A stretch of 64,000 nt of DNA, from positions 88,467,465 through 88,531,464 of the forward strand of contig CM042152.1 in the NCBI GenBank assembly GCA_023376005.1. The letters are read 5' to 3'. The position numbers and the translations under genes are program-made. The notes under the pieces were generated by a model. It was not told where the DNA came from, did not search any database, and worked only from the letters and a program-made list of their open reading frames with translations. Source of the stretch: Doryteuthis pealeii. Lineage: Eukaryota > Mollusca > Cephalopoda > Myopsida > Loliginidae. The stretch's first letter is position 1. Every line of letters begins with the position of its first letter. This document shows, piece after piece, positions 34,703-45,750 of this stretch.

Positions 34703-34705
34703 TAA
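34625..34705. repeat. (CA)n, (CT)n and (TA)n microsatellites
   Basis: cacacacacacactctctct followed by (TA)n. These explain the compositional open frames on both strands. Confidence 0.9.
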
Positions 34706-35400
34706 CAAAATGCATCTACACTAGTTGGGTCAAAGATGGTTTTAGATGTGAATCATACCACTTAGAAATAAGGTAAATAAAAAAAATAGTTATGAATGCA
34801 TGTGGAAGTAGAAATTTAAAAAAATTCTTGGCCTTTGGAGTTGAAAATAATATCAATAATGTTTTTTGTGTAGTAGAATGAGGAAATATGACAATTGTAT
34901 TTAAAAAAAAAGAAGAATTACTCTGAATCTTATTAATCCTCTGTCTAGGTGTGATTTCTTGGTCTTAGAAGCCTACAAACCCTTTGTGATGTTCTTAACA
35001 CACTCAACACAATCACTACTGTACTCCAGTCAGAACACCCAAAACAAAACTGTTCTTTCAGTAACCCACTTTTTATTGACTAGGAAAGTGAGCTGAAAGT
35101 GAAAGTGAAAGTCAGCTGAAATTTGCATATGTCACTAGTTCATCTTGTGGGATTTACTTTGAACATGAGACCAGTTTCTCGTAAGTAGTGACTCCAGGAG
35201 CGGCCATGTTTTCCTCTTCTGGATATCTTTCATGCAGAATACAAGCACACACGCTTCGCCCTGTGAGGTAAGCCATTTCTCCTCTTGCTACACAAATCTA
35301 CCCATTACATGTAGCCAGAGTTTTTCAGATTAACAACTGGATTGTCTTCATTTTCAAGAATCTTTGATACTCAGATCAAATTACATAATAAATATTGAAA
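34706..35400. other. no confirmed gene; one weak exon-like stretch
   Basis: 35205-35268 has a favourable start context (gcggccATG), a short open frame and a strong donor-like GAG/GTAAG at about 35265-35272, in locally less AT-rich DNA. No acceptor, promoter or protein match supports it. Recorded as a possibility only. Confidence 0.2.
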
Positions 35401-35409
35401 AAAAAAAAG

Positions 35410-35665
35410 TAAGTAAAAGTAGGCAGAGTGGCATATTGCCAGTATCAGCCAAACAGTGAGGGAGTCTATACCCTTTTCAATAGCACTAGACCAGGAGATT
35501 TTTTTTTTGCATCTGAGGTGGAGCGCCACACCTACCATCAGCTCTCCACTTTACCGCACAGATCCAAGCTTTGCTACTCATGCACTGAGTTGGTGAAGGC
35601 TGGTATTGAACCTGGGCCCTTGGGGTTCTAAGGCAGATGCTCTACCGACTGAGCTACACTTACTG
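35410..35665 (-). mobile_element. tRNA-derived SINE, family A
   Basis: Minus-strand head agctcagtcggtagagcat, B box ggttcaataccagcc, body with ggtgtggcgctccacctc and agactccctcactgttt, ending acttttacttac. Near full length. Confidence 0.8.
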
Positions 35666-35789
35666 GTGACAATATTTGGGGAAATAAGTTAAAATGAAAT
35701 CTTATGCACAAAATTATTCAAAAATAATAAATGTAAAATTACAAGAAACATATGAATATATTCATATGTATGTTTGAGTTTTTTTTAAA

Positions 35790-36125
35790 GGCATATCAAC
35801 CTCTGTGGGTCATTTAATGCCAAAAAGGTTATTTTGGAATTCAGTCTTTAAAGTAGTGGTTCTATGGAGATAATCGGTTAGGTTTTGTTATATTTTGTTG
35901 AAAAGGTTGCTTTTTTTTTTTTATAAAATTTAGAATATTTTCAGGGTTTGTATTCTTAAAGATGTCTCTCAGGTTTCTTGCTTGATAGTAATTGGCACGG
36001 ATATGTTTAAGTCTGTTACAATTCAGAAGGATATGCTTGGTTTGTAAGTTGTACTTTGCATGTTGGGCACATGTAAATATACTGCTACTCACAAAATCAA
36101 ATGGTATTTCAAAGTGTATATGCAA
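35790..36125 (-). pseudogene. LINE ORF2 C-terminal fragment
   Basis: Minus translation contains TCAQHAKYNLQTKHILLNCN, then LKHIRANYYQARNLRDIFKN and ENILNFIKK. The C.....HILLNC...R pattern is the Cys-His motif found after the RT/RNase H region in many LINE ORF2 proteins. A SINE-type tail (ggcatatcaacc...catttaatgcc) lies at 35790-35850. Truncated at 5'. Confidence 0.65.
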
Positions 36126-36780
36126 GATCTCAGTGCTGCATATATCGTTTTTTTTTTTTTTTTTTAGATGTTAGTTTGTTTATTTGTAATATATAAATTT
36201 GCAATTTTAAAAATCCACATCCTGTTTGATAGAATCTAACAGGTGCTACTTTGCACATACCTTGCTATCCCATTATTTATTTAGGAAAGGAATTCAACAG
36301 CTTGTATTATTTACAATATTTACAATGCAAATTGACATAATATTCACAAACTAAATATTCATTTTTCAATACATGCTGCTGATTTGAAGGTCAGAGAATA
36401 TAAGGAAACCTTTTGAGTTATGATAAAAAGCGAAAAAAGTTTTAAAAATCGAAGTAGTCAAGAGTTATGAATCATTTCTTTTTAGTCATCAAGTGTAGAT
36501 CAAGTTTCTTATTTATAAAGTAGTAAAATGATAGTTATAATGCCTTTATATATATAGACATATATAACAACAAAGACATATATAACAACAGTATAACATA
36601 TATAACAACAAAGACAAAAGATCCGTTGAACAGGAGCAACATAAATTTGAAAAAGGGTATCTAATGAACCCAAAAATTTATGACAACAAATAATAAAAAT
36701 ATAAGTGAATCCAATACTCCATAACATCGAGTTCATTCATTTATTTTTAGATGCTTCGTAATAACACCCAACTTTAAAAA
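36126..36780. other. no gene; short tandem of catatataacaacaaaga
   Basis: 36553-36620 repeats catatataacaaca four times. The remainder is unassigned. Confidence 0.45.
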
Positions 36781-36823
36781 AACATAAAAATCTCTCTCTC
36801 TCTCTCTCTATATATATAAGTCA

Positions 36824-37140
36824 TCCACTGACATGTGTTTCGAAGTTTACTTCTCATCAGTGTGGCTCGACTTTTAACAGCTACCTCTAGCCGAGATCGA
36901 AACCCAACAGAATTTTCGTCTGCCAAGTTCCTTACCCTTGCGGCCATCAGCGGCTGTCAGTCTGGGGTGAACAATTAATTGATACATACTTTACAGGGGT
37001 ATGTTTTTACAATCACCAAAGAACTCAAATCTGTAAACAGCGGACAGGCGAGTAACAGCTTATGCCAAATGGTGAAATTTCAATTAATGTGGCGCTCCAC
37101 AGTTCTCTACCATGGGAATGGGAAACGTATGTATCAGTCA

Positions 37141-37145
<5 letters not shown>
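36824..37145. repeat. unclassified GC-richer repeat-like block
   Basis: Noticeably less AT-rich than its surroundings (tagccgagatcgaaaccc, gcggccatcagcggctgtc). It begins gtcatccactgacatg and ends gtatcagtcatctga, and is bounded by (CT)n(TA)n on the left and (TA)n on the right. No coding frame recognised. Confidence 0.4.

Positions 37146-37190
<45 letters not shown>
37145..37190. repeat. (TA)n microsatellite
   Basis: 46 nt of TA. Confidence 0.95.
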
Positions 37191-37492
37191 CTTGCTATAT
37201 CTATAAAGAAAGAATGCTCAATATCAGTGATAGACCATAGGTAGATCTAAGTTTGAAATAGCATAGACAGTAAGTGAGGAGCGTAGTCTGATGATCACAT
37301 GGGTGAAAAAGTGACAGTCATCAACACCCATTCAGTTTCTATACTATTCAAACTTACTTATATATATATATTTATATATATATATATGTGTGTGTGTGTG
37401 TGAAGAAAGGAAGTAAATCCGACGGTATGTAGTATATTAAGAAAAATGAAAAAACACAGGTTCAAATGCGTTAAGTGATGAGTTTATTGGCC

Positions 37493-37495
<3 letters not shown>

Positions 37496-37536
<41 letters not shown>

Positions 37537-37552
37537 GTGTGTGTGTGTGAGA
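37496..37552. repeat. (TA)n and (GT)n microsatellites
   Basis: TA run followed by gtgtgtgtgtgtga. Confidence 0.9.
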
Positions 37553-37764
37553 TCATCCTGCTGCCTGATGACTGAAGTGTTATATATAGAACTTTATGAA
37601 GCAGCACTTGATTACATTTGCAAACTTTTTGATTTAACTTTTAAGGTTTTATTCCAGCTATATTTTTATAGCAGAGTATTGAGAATTTTTTTTTAGAGAT
37701 AAATTGTTGGTTTTATTTAATGATATATATATATATTATTAGATAAAACCAATTCTATAATGTG

Positions 37765-37804
<40 letters not shown>

Positions 37805-37944
37805 CACATTACAGAATTTAGCAGATCAAAGAGGTTGATATTTAAAGGGTAAGATCCTATGAACCTTCACAACTTTAGTCAGTCTAATATTTCAATTCTT
37901 TGTTCTTCTGAAAATGCCAATCTTGATTTTGATTGGTATGTTTT

Positions 37945-38124
37945 CCTACCAACTTCACACAACACGTGGGTTATTAACTAATTCTAATAAACAGAGAATG
38001 GTAAAGAATAACATGAAACAGCTGTCATTTGAAGACGAGAGTAAAATTTCTGATTAAGTGGCAAATGGTCAGTTAAATTACCAAAACCAGGCAAACCAAA
38101 ATAAATAAAAAATACATTTATATC
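37945..38124 (+). repeat. 180-bp direct duplication, copy 1
   Basis: Starts cctaccaacttcacacaaca and ends catttatatc. About 95% similar by eye to 38555-38729, with one 5-bp length difference (cagctgtcatttgaagac against cagcttgaagat). Confidence 0.85.
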
Positions 38125-38189
38125 TTGATTTTGATTGAGTCCATCTGTTTTGTGAAAACACACACACACTGTTGACTTTTTTCTGTTAT

Positions 38190-38412
38190 AAGGTGTGTGC
38201 CTGATGCCCGCTCCTACTTGTAGACTCACCAAGAACCATATGATCAAGCTTTTGGCCAATCACTGGCAGTACTCTGCTGTTAATACAATACTTAAACGGA
38301 GCACACTTTAACTTTCGTGGACCACACTTTAACTTTCATGGACCACGGACAAAGGATTCCATAACTCAGGACTTACTTACTTTAAGCCCTTTTCAACTGG
38401 CCAAGGATGGCA
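38190..38412 (+). mobile_element. SINE family A long-body fragment, no head
   Basis: gactcaccaagaaccatatg, ggccaatcactggcag, ggattccataactcagg, ttttcaactggccaagg: the same body as 3262-3665. It contains a short internal duplication (acactttaactttc twice). Confidence 0.65.
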
Positions 38413-38456
38413 TTTAAACACTTAACACGCACACATGTATATATATATATATATAT

Positions 38457-38540
38457 GGACAAGAAACAAGGATTTATGTGGATAAAAGATGATGGATGTT
38501 TTATATGCGTTTTATCCACATAAAACCTTGTTTCTTCTCA
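38457..38540. mobile_element. small foldback element
   Basis: gaaacaaggatttatgtgg pairs with ccacataaaaccttgtttc around a loop of about 26 nt. It lies directly before the second copy of the 180-bp duplication, after a (TA)n tract. Confidence 0.7.
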
Positions 38541-38554
38541 AATAACTTTATAGT

Positions 38555-38729
38555 CCTACCAACTTCACACAACATGTGGGTTATTAACTAATTCTAATAA
38601 ACAGAGAATGGTAAAGAATAACATGAAACAGCTTGAAGATGAGAGTAAAATCTCTGATTAAGTGGCCAATGGTCAGTTAAATTCACAAAACCAAGCAAAC
38701 CAAAATAAATAAAAAAATACATTTATATC
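38555..38729 (+). repeat. 180-bp direct duplication, copy 2
   Basis: See 37945-38124. Offset 610 bp. SINE body and foldback DNA lie between the copies. Confidence 0.85.
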
Positions 38730-39076
38730 AAATATGTGGGAGGACCTTGTCGTGATCAATATTTCATTTCATTGATTTGACTGTGGTTATTGACCTTGGT
38801 GTCCAAAGAAAATCCAGCTGTAGGAAGCAAAACAAACACTTTGAATGCCCAACAAATGCCTTGTTTGTCTTTCTCTTTATATAAACTTTATCTCTCTTCT
38901 TCTCTCCCTCAGTCTGGTCTCCCTCTCTCACATTGATATTTCTCTTGGTTTTCTTTATTGCTTATTCCCCTTCATTCAAATGTATTACCATAAAGTTTGG
39001 GTGCCAAAATAATTTCCTACTATTCAAAAAAACCAAAAAACAAAGGAGCAGAAACACCAAAATACCCCAAAGTACA

Positions 39077-39236
39077 TGTAATAAGTAATTGAGAGTTACT
39101 TCCCCTGTTTTATCATTACCTCCCCTTTGTGGAACTCTGACATTTCTGAGAGTATATAAGCTCTCAGTAAACTGTAACATTATTCTAGGTAGAATAAAGC
39201 TTTCTTAAGCCTGTGTGTGTTTCGTTTATCATTACA
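39077..39236 (+). mobile_element. solo LTR, 160 bp, with 5-bp TSD
   Basis: Begins TGTAATAAG and ends ATCATTACA. It contains a TATA-like tatataag near the middle and an aataaa signal about 40 bp from the end. Flanked by gtaca at 39072-39076 and 39237-39241. Terminal TGTAAT/ATTACA inverted ends and a 5-bp duplication are standard for an LTR left after recombination. Orientation inferred from the TATA-AATAAA order. Confidence 0.75.
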
Positions 39237-39305
39237 GTACATTAATACCTTTTTTTCTTCTTTTTCTCACTCAAGTCCCTTTCAGTTGTAAATATTACTC
39301 ATGGT

Positions 39306-39588
39306 TATTGAAGTCAGTAAGTCTACTGTTGGTTTGAATAACAGCAGCTAAGTACAACTTAAGCAGTGTCCAAGACATATAGAAATCAAGAATGACCCAT
39401 TCATGAATTTGGGTGATTTGGGTCATTCCATTCCCTGAGTTCTGCTTGACTGCTTGATTTGAATGACATTGTGGAGTCTTATATATATCCTGTCATTCTG
39501 CAGTAGACTTTGTGACATTCGGGTTTGTATTTAAGTTACAATCATTGGTTGCCTTGTCGACGGTAATTGGAACTTTAATTATTCTTCA
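39306..39588 (-). mobile_element. solo LTR (gypsy-like family), 283 bp, with TSD
   Basis: On minus it starts TGAAGAATAATTAAAG and ends ACTTCAATA. Flanked by atggt on both sides (39301-39305, 39589-39593). Same family as the LTRs at 44036, 44642 and 46768. Contains tatatataag as a TATA-like element. Confidence 0.85.
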
Positions 39589-39763
39589 ATGGTTTTGTTT
39601 CTCTTTTCCTTTTAGCTTATAATGCAATATGGGTGCCTTGAACAGTACCTCTTGATTGCTTGAAAAGGGGAGGTGACATGGACACTATCATGTCTACTGC
39701 TCAATAAAAGTACTTCAGACATGTTTTTTATGCCATAGTATAAGAAAAATGCAACATATAAGG

Positions 39764-40010
39764 GGCTGATTTAGCTCAGTCAGTAGAGCACCCACATAGG
39801 AATCGCAAAGTTCCTGGTCCAATACACGTCCTCACCAACTCAGCACAGATTGGGTAATCTGATCTGTGTGGTAAAGTGGGGAGATAACGGTAGGTGTGGC
39901 GCTCCACCTGAGCAAAAACAATCTCTCTGGTCTAGCACTATTGAAAAAGGGATAGAATCTCTCGCTCTCCAGATGATACTAACATAGGCCATTCTGACAA
40001 TAACTTTAAT
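39764..40010 (+). mobile_element. tRNA-derived SINE, family A
   Basis: Head gatttagctcagtcagtaga, weak B box (ttcctggtccaatac), body with gtaggtgtggcgctccacc and ctggtctagcactattg. Near full length. Confidence 0.75.
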
Positions 40011-40466
40011 ATGTAAGTGAGAAAAAAAGGAAATGAATCTGACAGATGTGTTGAAAAAAAAAAATTCCAAAGTTTTTCAAAGCAGGTAATGCTTTTGAGA
40101 TTTAAGAATTTTGTTTATGTCATAATCAATTTCAAATGTTTCTCTTGTATTACTTGTTTAAAAAAAAGAAAGAAAAAAAAGAAAGAAAAAAAAATCAAAA
40201 CACAACATCTTAAAGAATATCTGAGTTTGCATGCCTGATATTTTGTTTTTATTATTTTATTCTTATTTTGTTTTATGTTTAAAATAATTTTAAATAGAAT
40301 ATTCTGTGTGTGCAAGAGAAATTTGACAAAACCCGTGTTGACAAAATAACAGCATTAAATTTCATTCATAATAAAGTATGTACATTTTTTTACATCATTT
40401 TTTCAACACACACACACACATATATATATAAGTTAAAAGAAAGGAAATGAATCCGACGGTATGAGT

Positions 40467-40552
40467 ATATATAAAAAGATATGAAAACACCACAAAATGC
40501 TGTTAAAGTGAACTTTAACAGCATTTTGTGGTGTTTTCATATCTTTTTATAT
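40467..40552. mobile_element. near-perfect 86-bp palindrome (foldback)
   Basis: 42-bp arms meet with only GA at the centre (gttaaagt-ga-actttaac). The outer word is tatataaaaagatatg. Preceded by gaatccgacggtatg, which also occurs at 6975 and (one base changed) at 37415. Confidence 0.85.
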
Positions 40553-40650
40553 ATATTATATATATATATATATATATCTATGTGTGTGTGTGTGTGTGTG
40601 TGTTGAATATATATATATATATATATACACATACATACATACATACATAC
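40553..40650. repeat. (TA)n, (GT)n and (CATA)n microsatellites
   Basis: TA run, then gtgtgtgtgtgtgtgtgtgt, TA again, and catacatacatacatac. Confidence 0.9.
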
Positions 40651-41129
40651 ACTTTCTTAATTGAGTCAAACTTAAGCACTTTTATCAATATACACTCAAC
40701 CTTTTTATCTTTGTACCCCCCCCACTTTCTTTAATCACCAACTATTTCATATCAATTCAACCTTCTTTGTTTTTATTCACCCTATTTCACAACTTTTCTC
40801 TGTTCTTTGTTTTAAATAAATTTCCAATTTAAATTCTTTTACCATTTCTTTATCAGCAAAGAAAAAGGTAAAATAATGGCTTCTTCAAAAACTTTTAACT
40901 TAACAAGTTGAAGTGTCCAAATCAATCAAATCTTCATTGTTAATCTTCATATAATGACTGCTATTTACACAGGATTCCGTCCTTAAGCATCACATGTCAT
41001 ATGGAAGCATCAATATCTTTAAGTACAGCTGTTAATAATCTTCATACAATGACTGCTATTTACGAGTAGCATTGCAACCAACAAAGCCTTCATCAGATGA
41101 TGACTCTGGGGTCAGGCATGGTTTCGGGG

Positions 41130-41415
41130 CTGAAGCATCATTACCACTAACCCAGAGCACCCCAGCAGTATCTCACGATACCACCAGACTTTGCTGGTTT
41201 GATGTCACAATATAGGACTGCCATATCCATGCTGTTAGAGCTTTCTCCTGGATCTTTTTTTATGTATTTCCTCTTGTCTGGTGGAGAAAGTCCAAGTTTA
41301 GACAAAAATGCCGAGGTTGTGTTGGTAATAAATCCCTGGCATCCGACGTTTCTGACACATTGTTCACGTAGGTCTTCATATTTTTCCAACTTACACTGAT
41401 GGGCCCAATTTAAAC
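41130..41415 (-). pseudogene. retroelement pol C-terminal fragment
   Basis: Minus translation: KYEDLREQCVRN followed by VGCQGFITNTTSAFLSKLGL and RKYIKK. The KY.DL..(E/Q)C.(R/K)N...EVGCRGF...S...LG order is a recurrent C-terminal signature of LINE-type pol proteins in animals. About 10 residues between RN and VGC appear deleted, leaving the frame open. Confidence 0.5.
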
Positions 41416-41784
41416 TGTTAAGTTTTTAAGGACCATCCTTTGACCTTAAAACAGGAGCACTGGTCCAGTGGAATTGGATCCCTGGTAATGAATCCCTTAG
41501 TTCGTCTGGTAAAGAGTTCTCAGTTCCTGGTAAAGAGTTCTTCGATAATGAATCCATTGGTTACTCTGGTAATCGTATAAGTCCTTCCTGAGTATTGGTA
41601 AAGGTCCGGTAATCCTATGTCCGTCCTCAGTGAGTGCAGTTAGAATTATGTCCAATGTGGGGGTATAAGTAATCTATCAGCCACTCTGTATTGCTAGTGA
41701 TTGGTTGCAAGATTAACTCACGTTACCTTGGCTAATCTATAAATCTAGGTGGAAAATTTGAGCACACCTTATATAAAAAAACAA

Positions 41785-41880
41785 TTGGGCACCTCACGTG
41801 GTGTAATGGTTAGTAAACTAGATTAGCAGACCATTGTTAGTGAGTTCGATTCTCACTGGGTGCCCCATACTTATTGGGTA
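41785..41880 (+). mobile_element. tRNA-derived SINE, family C (best copy)
   Basis: gggcacctcacgtggtgtaa starts the head. The 5' gggcacc can pair with ggtgccc at the end, and gtgag-ttcgatt-ctcac forms a good T arm. Two extra bases separate T stem from acceptor and no clean anticodon arm is seen, so it is a SINE head and not a functional tRNA. Relatives at 26818 and 29560. Confidence 0.6.
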
Positions 41881-42436
41881 AATGTTTAGATTATTTCATT
41901 GATTTAAATTTCTAGTTTGACTTTTAAAATTATACTCTGCCCACTTCATTCTTGCTTTTTACTCAGTTAAGCTTTGAACAAATCCAAAGATGGTAAAAGA
42001 AGCTAACGAGATAGTGTTGTACCAATCCATCGAACTGAAAAAGCCTGACTGCCTACCTATTTAAAAAATCATACAGAATTCTTAACTGAAAATAACACAG
42101 AAAAAATTTATTATCATCTTCAAGAATATCTTTAGGATCAACAACTTTTTGCTTCAATCAGTTTATCATGAAATTCATCTTTTAAAAGCTATTCTTTCAC
42201 TTTGTCTTCATCCTAATTTATCTAAGAAAAACAGAGCATCAATTTTTAATACCTTATATACTCATGTCTCAGTTGAAATTCTAACTAAAATTTTTTTAAA
42301 AAGCTGTGATAAGTGATAATTTTGTAAGGTTTGATATTTAATCATAATGGCAAGAAATGGGAACAACTCTTCACATCAAAAAGGAATTCCATCAACTAAT
42401 GATTTTGTGACTATAAATCAAGTGTTGACTTATACA

Positions 42437-42842
42437 TGTGTAGTGATTGTCTGCCCCTGTTTGGATTGATGTGGGGTCTAGAAGAGTTATCTTCCCTTGC
42501 TGCAGGTTTCTGCCCATAGGGAGCCAGAGTATTTAGGCAGCAAGCCAGCAATTTTGAACTCTCTTTCCTCTGAACCAGCAAACATTTCACATGGTGTAGA
42601 AGCTTGTACCTCATACCTTCAAGTGATGGGGGAGTTACCCCCAGCTAGCTATCAGTAAGTGACATTACTGCAGGAACTTTGTATCACTTCTTTAGGAAGA
42701 AAGTCCTACTTTCTTTATACATGTTTATATATTTGTTTCACTATGTATTGCTGTACCATTTGTAATTAGTATATGTATTCCTGTCTTGCATGTATTTCTC
42801 CGTGGGCTCACAGAATAAAGTCTATGTTTGTTATATCTTATA
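42437..42842 (+). mobile_element. LTR-like repeat, diverged relative of 9623-10011
   Basis: Block order matches 9623-10011: gaagagttatcttccct, tatttaggcag, a ccccca hairpin region, cagtaagtgac, then agaataaagtct with a polyadenylation signal. Starts TGTAGTGATTG. No TSD seen and ends uncertain. Confidence 0.45.
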
Positions 42843-44035
42843 ACTTCTTTGTTGGAATATTTCTTGTACTTATATATACCCACGTTGGAAGGTTACTTTA
42901 AGCCTTCCAACTTTATTATAATACCTTTTGAATCTTACACATGTATATACATATATACTCAGTACTTATTCACTCAGTATATATTCATCAAACACAAAGT
43001 AAAGAATAAACAATTTCCCAAGGGATTTTAAGTTAAGTACGAGAACTTGAAAATAAATTTGTTTTATATGCACATTTCTAAAAAGAATCTACCTTTCAAT
43101 TATTAGGATACTAGCAAACCTATTCAACATTTCCTGGGATTAAAAAATTTAAAAAGAAATCTCTCATCTATATTTATATATAGATTAATAAAAGAATTGT
43201 TTTCTATCTATTTGTTTTATTTTCTTATTCTTCATATATTCTTTTTTCAAGTCATTTATTTTTATTATTAAATTGTTTGTATTTTCATTATTATTCATGT
43301 TTGTATTTTTTTATTTATTTTTATTATGTTATCATTTATCAATTTGTTTTATTTTTTATTTAATTTTTTTTAATATATCATTGATTAATACTGTTCTGCC
43401 ACTACCATTCACATCCATACATTAACACATGTTCATGCCATATACCTACACTTTTTGTAAACCCTTTTTCTATTGTTGTTGTTGGTAAGTGACTTGTTTC
43501 TGTGACCTGTGTAATTGGGTCGGAAACGTGGTTGTACATGTGCACAGGTCACATGAACACTGTGTCCCTTTGCCGTGTCTTTGAATCAATTGAGAATATC
43601 TTCAGCAACTGACACACAAAAAAGATGCATCTCTGATTTCTCCATAGCTGAACATTTTTTCACCCTCTTATTTACAGTTTGTTAAGAAATTTGAACTTCT
43701 TCCTTTGTATTATTTTGTAAACTTGTTTATTTGTGTTTGTCAATACATATATTTATCATCCTAAGTCATTCCATCATCATCAGTTTTTTCCTTTATCATT
43801 TACTGTTTTCATAGACCATCTTGGTTAAACTATCTGTCAAGTTACCCAGTCTAACAGCACAGAATAAATACACTTATATTTTTATTTAACTTTTCTTATG
43901 AAAATGATAAGTAAAAAGGTTCGTTTTTTTATCCACCTCTTGGACAAAAATAGGATGTGAATTTTATTAAACTTTGTTCTTTGCTGGTCTCCACCAATTT
44001 TCCTTTATGAAAATATGTGCACTTGATCATTGTAC
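42843..44035. other. no gene recognised
   Basis: AT-rich; T-rich block 43200-43400. 43499-43553 contains an 11-bp inverted repeat (tgtgacctgtg ... cacaggtcaca). Nothing coding recognised. Confidence 0.4.
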
Positions 44036-44923
44036 TGAAGAAAAATCAAAGTTCCAATTATCGTCGAATTGGGAAGACAAGGCAACAAACGGTTATAACT
44101 CAATACAAACCCGAATAGTTGCAAAGTCTACAGCAGAATGACAGGGTATTTATAAAACTACACAGTATCATTCAAATCAAGCAGCCAATCAGAACTCAAG
44201 GAATGGAATCACCCAAATTCATGAATGGATCATTCTTGATTTCTATATATACCAACTGTCTTGGACACTGCTTCAATTGACTTAGTCTACTGTTGGTTTG
44301 AATAAACTGACCTCAATATAGCGCTGCGAACAGGATTGATGGATCAGGTAGAATCACATTGCGGAATCGCCGATTCCTCAGGAAGCTCCAGGCACCAGTG
44401 GCCCCTGTCCCTATTCCTAGTGCTTTGCCTGAGCCCCCTAAACCAATATTTGAGGATGTCCCACAAACCAAAAGTATGGTAACATCAACTAGGGACCAAG
44501 CCTCACCCAATGTCACTCCAACCCCTAAACCAATGCCATCAAAAATACCCTGTGTATTATCAAGATTACTCCCCTGTAATCATCCAGGACAAAGGGAACT
44601 AATTCCCCCTCAAAGGCCACTATGGGAGTGGGAAGGGGAGATGAAGAATAATCAAAGTTCCAATTACCGTTGAATTGGGAAGACAAGGCAACAAACGGTT
44701 GTAACTCAATACAAACCCGAATAGCCACTAAGTCTACTGCAGAATGACAGGGTATTTATAAAACTACACAGTATCATTTAAATCAAGCAGCCAATCAGAA
44801 CTCAAGGAATGGAATCACCCAAATTCATGAATTGATCATTCTTGATTTCTATATATACCAACTGTCTTGGACACTGCTTCAATTGACTTAGTTAGCTGCT
44901 GTTATTCAAACCAACAGTAGACT
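44036..44923 (+). mobile_element. internally deleted Ty3/gypsy-like LTR retrotransposon
   Basis: 5' LTR 44036-44318 and 3' LTR 44642-44923 are direct repeats (tgaagaa.aatcaaagttcc ...). A PBS-like tagcgctgcgaacagg follows the 5' LTR (44319-44335), and a polypurine tract gggagtgggaaggggag precedes the 3' LTR. Only about 320 bp of interior remains, so gag, protease and nearly all of pol are deleted. The 3' LTR lost its last bases into a (catA)n tract, and no TSD is visible. Confidence 0.8.
44338..44672 (+). pseudogene. C-terminal end of a gypsy-type pol, fused to the leader
   Basis: An open frame of about 110 codons begins right after the PBS without a start codon. It reads GSGRITLRNRRFLRKLQAPV, then a proline-rich tail ending WEWEGEMKN. 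The SGR.TLRNR.FLR word is the kind of sequence found at the extreme C-terminus of Ty3/gypsy pol. It joins the leader directly, marking the internal deletion junction at about 44338. Confidence 0.6.
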
Positions 44924-44929
44924 CATACA

Positions 44930-45560
44930 TACATACATATATAAATAGAGACAGACATTATCTACCTTTCAATTTTTTTTATTGATATAATAAACCTAAT
45001 GATTGTTTACATTTTGTAGACATCTCTACAGATTTCTTGAACTCATTAGCTTTATATTTTAGCCCTACTGTCTGCTTTAAGATATATATCAAGAGTCTAG
45101 GGAAACATCAGAAGACATTTCTCCTCTCACACAGTATATTTAAATGTGTAAAGAGAGGGTTTCATTTTAGTCCTCTCACTCTTCTGCTCATCATGTCTGG
45201 GTGAGGTATGGGCTTGGTGCTAATTTCTTGGCACAAGTGTCTATAACATTCAGTTCCTCTTGCCAAGCAACAAAGTCATGATGAAAATAAATTTCTGTGC
45301 TGCCCAAAATGAAGGGGATCTTCATATATCATTCCAAGTTCCATTCAACTTCCAACACACTGGCTTGTCGTTTGATAGTAGGAATCATTTCTCTAAATAG
45401 CTCAAGATGGTTAGCTAACCAGTTAAATATAACTGACTATTTGGGTATCTGCCAGTATTAGAAAGACTATAATAGATAACTATATGGAGTATGGATTTAT
45501 CAGATAACATCATTTTCTTGTTTCTCAAGCATTATAAATCTATCAGTGACAATAAAACGA
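44930..45560. other. no gene recognised
   Basis: (cata)n at 44925-44945, otherwise unassigned. Confidence 0.35.
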
Positions 45561-45750
45561 ATACATAAAAATACAAAAAATAAGAATAAAAAAATAATGA
45601 AGATGACTGGAGATGGGACTGCAGAATTTTGCTGTTTTGCATATATATCATTAGCTCAAATAAAAATCTTGATGCTATTTCACTGACAAAATAATTTTAA
45701 ATCTTAATTCTAATTACTTCACAAACTTTATCTTATTTTCTAAACTAGTG
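45561..45750 (+). repeat. 190-bp direct duplication, copy 1
   Basis: acataaaaatacaaaaaata ... ttctaaactagtg. Matches 46575-46767 with few changes (gactggagatgggactgcag in both). Confidence 0.8.

Noticed and set aside
34430..34776. Three overlapping open frames on both strands
   Set aside because: Created by (CA)n, (CT)n and (TA)n repeats; the translations are HTHTHT and IYIYIY runs.
41785..41870. Functional tRNA gene
   Set aside because: Acceptor and T arms pair, but spacing between them is wrong and no clean anticodon arm is visible. Related truncated copies show it is a SINE head.
44313..44516. Minus-strand glycine-rich 67-codon frame
   Set aside because: Antisense shadow of the gypsy pol C-terminal fragment on plus.
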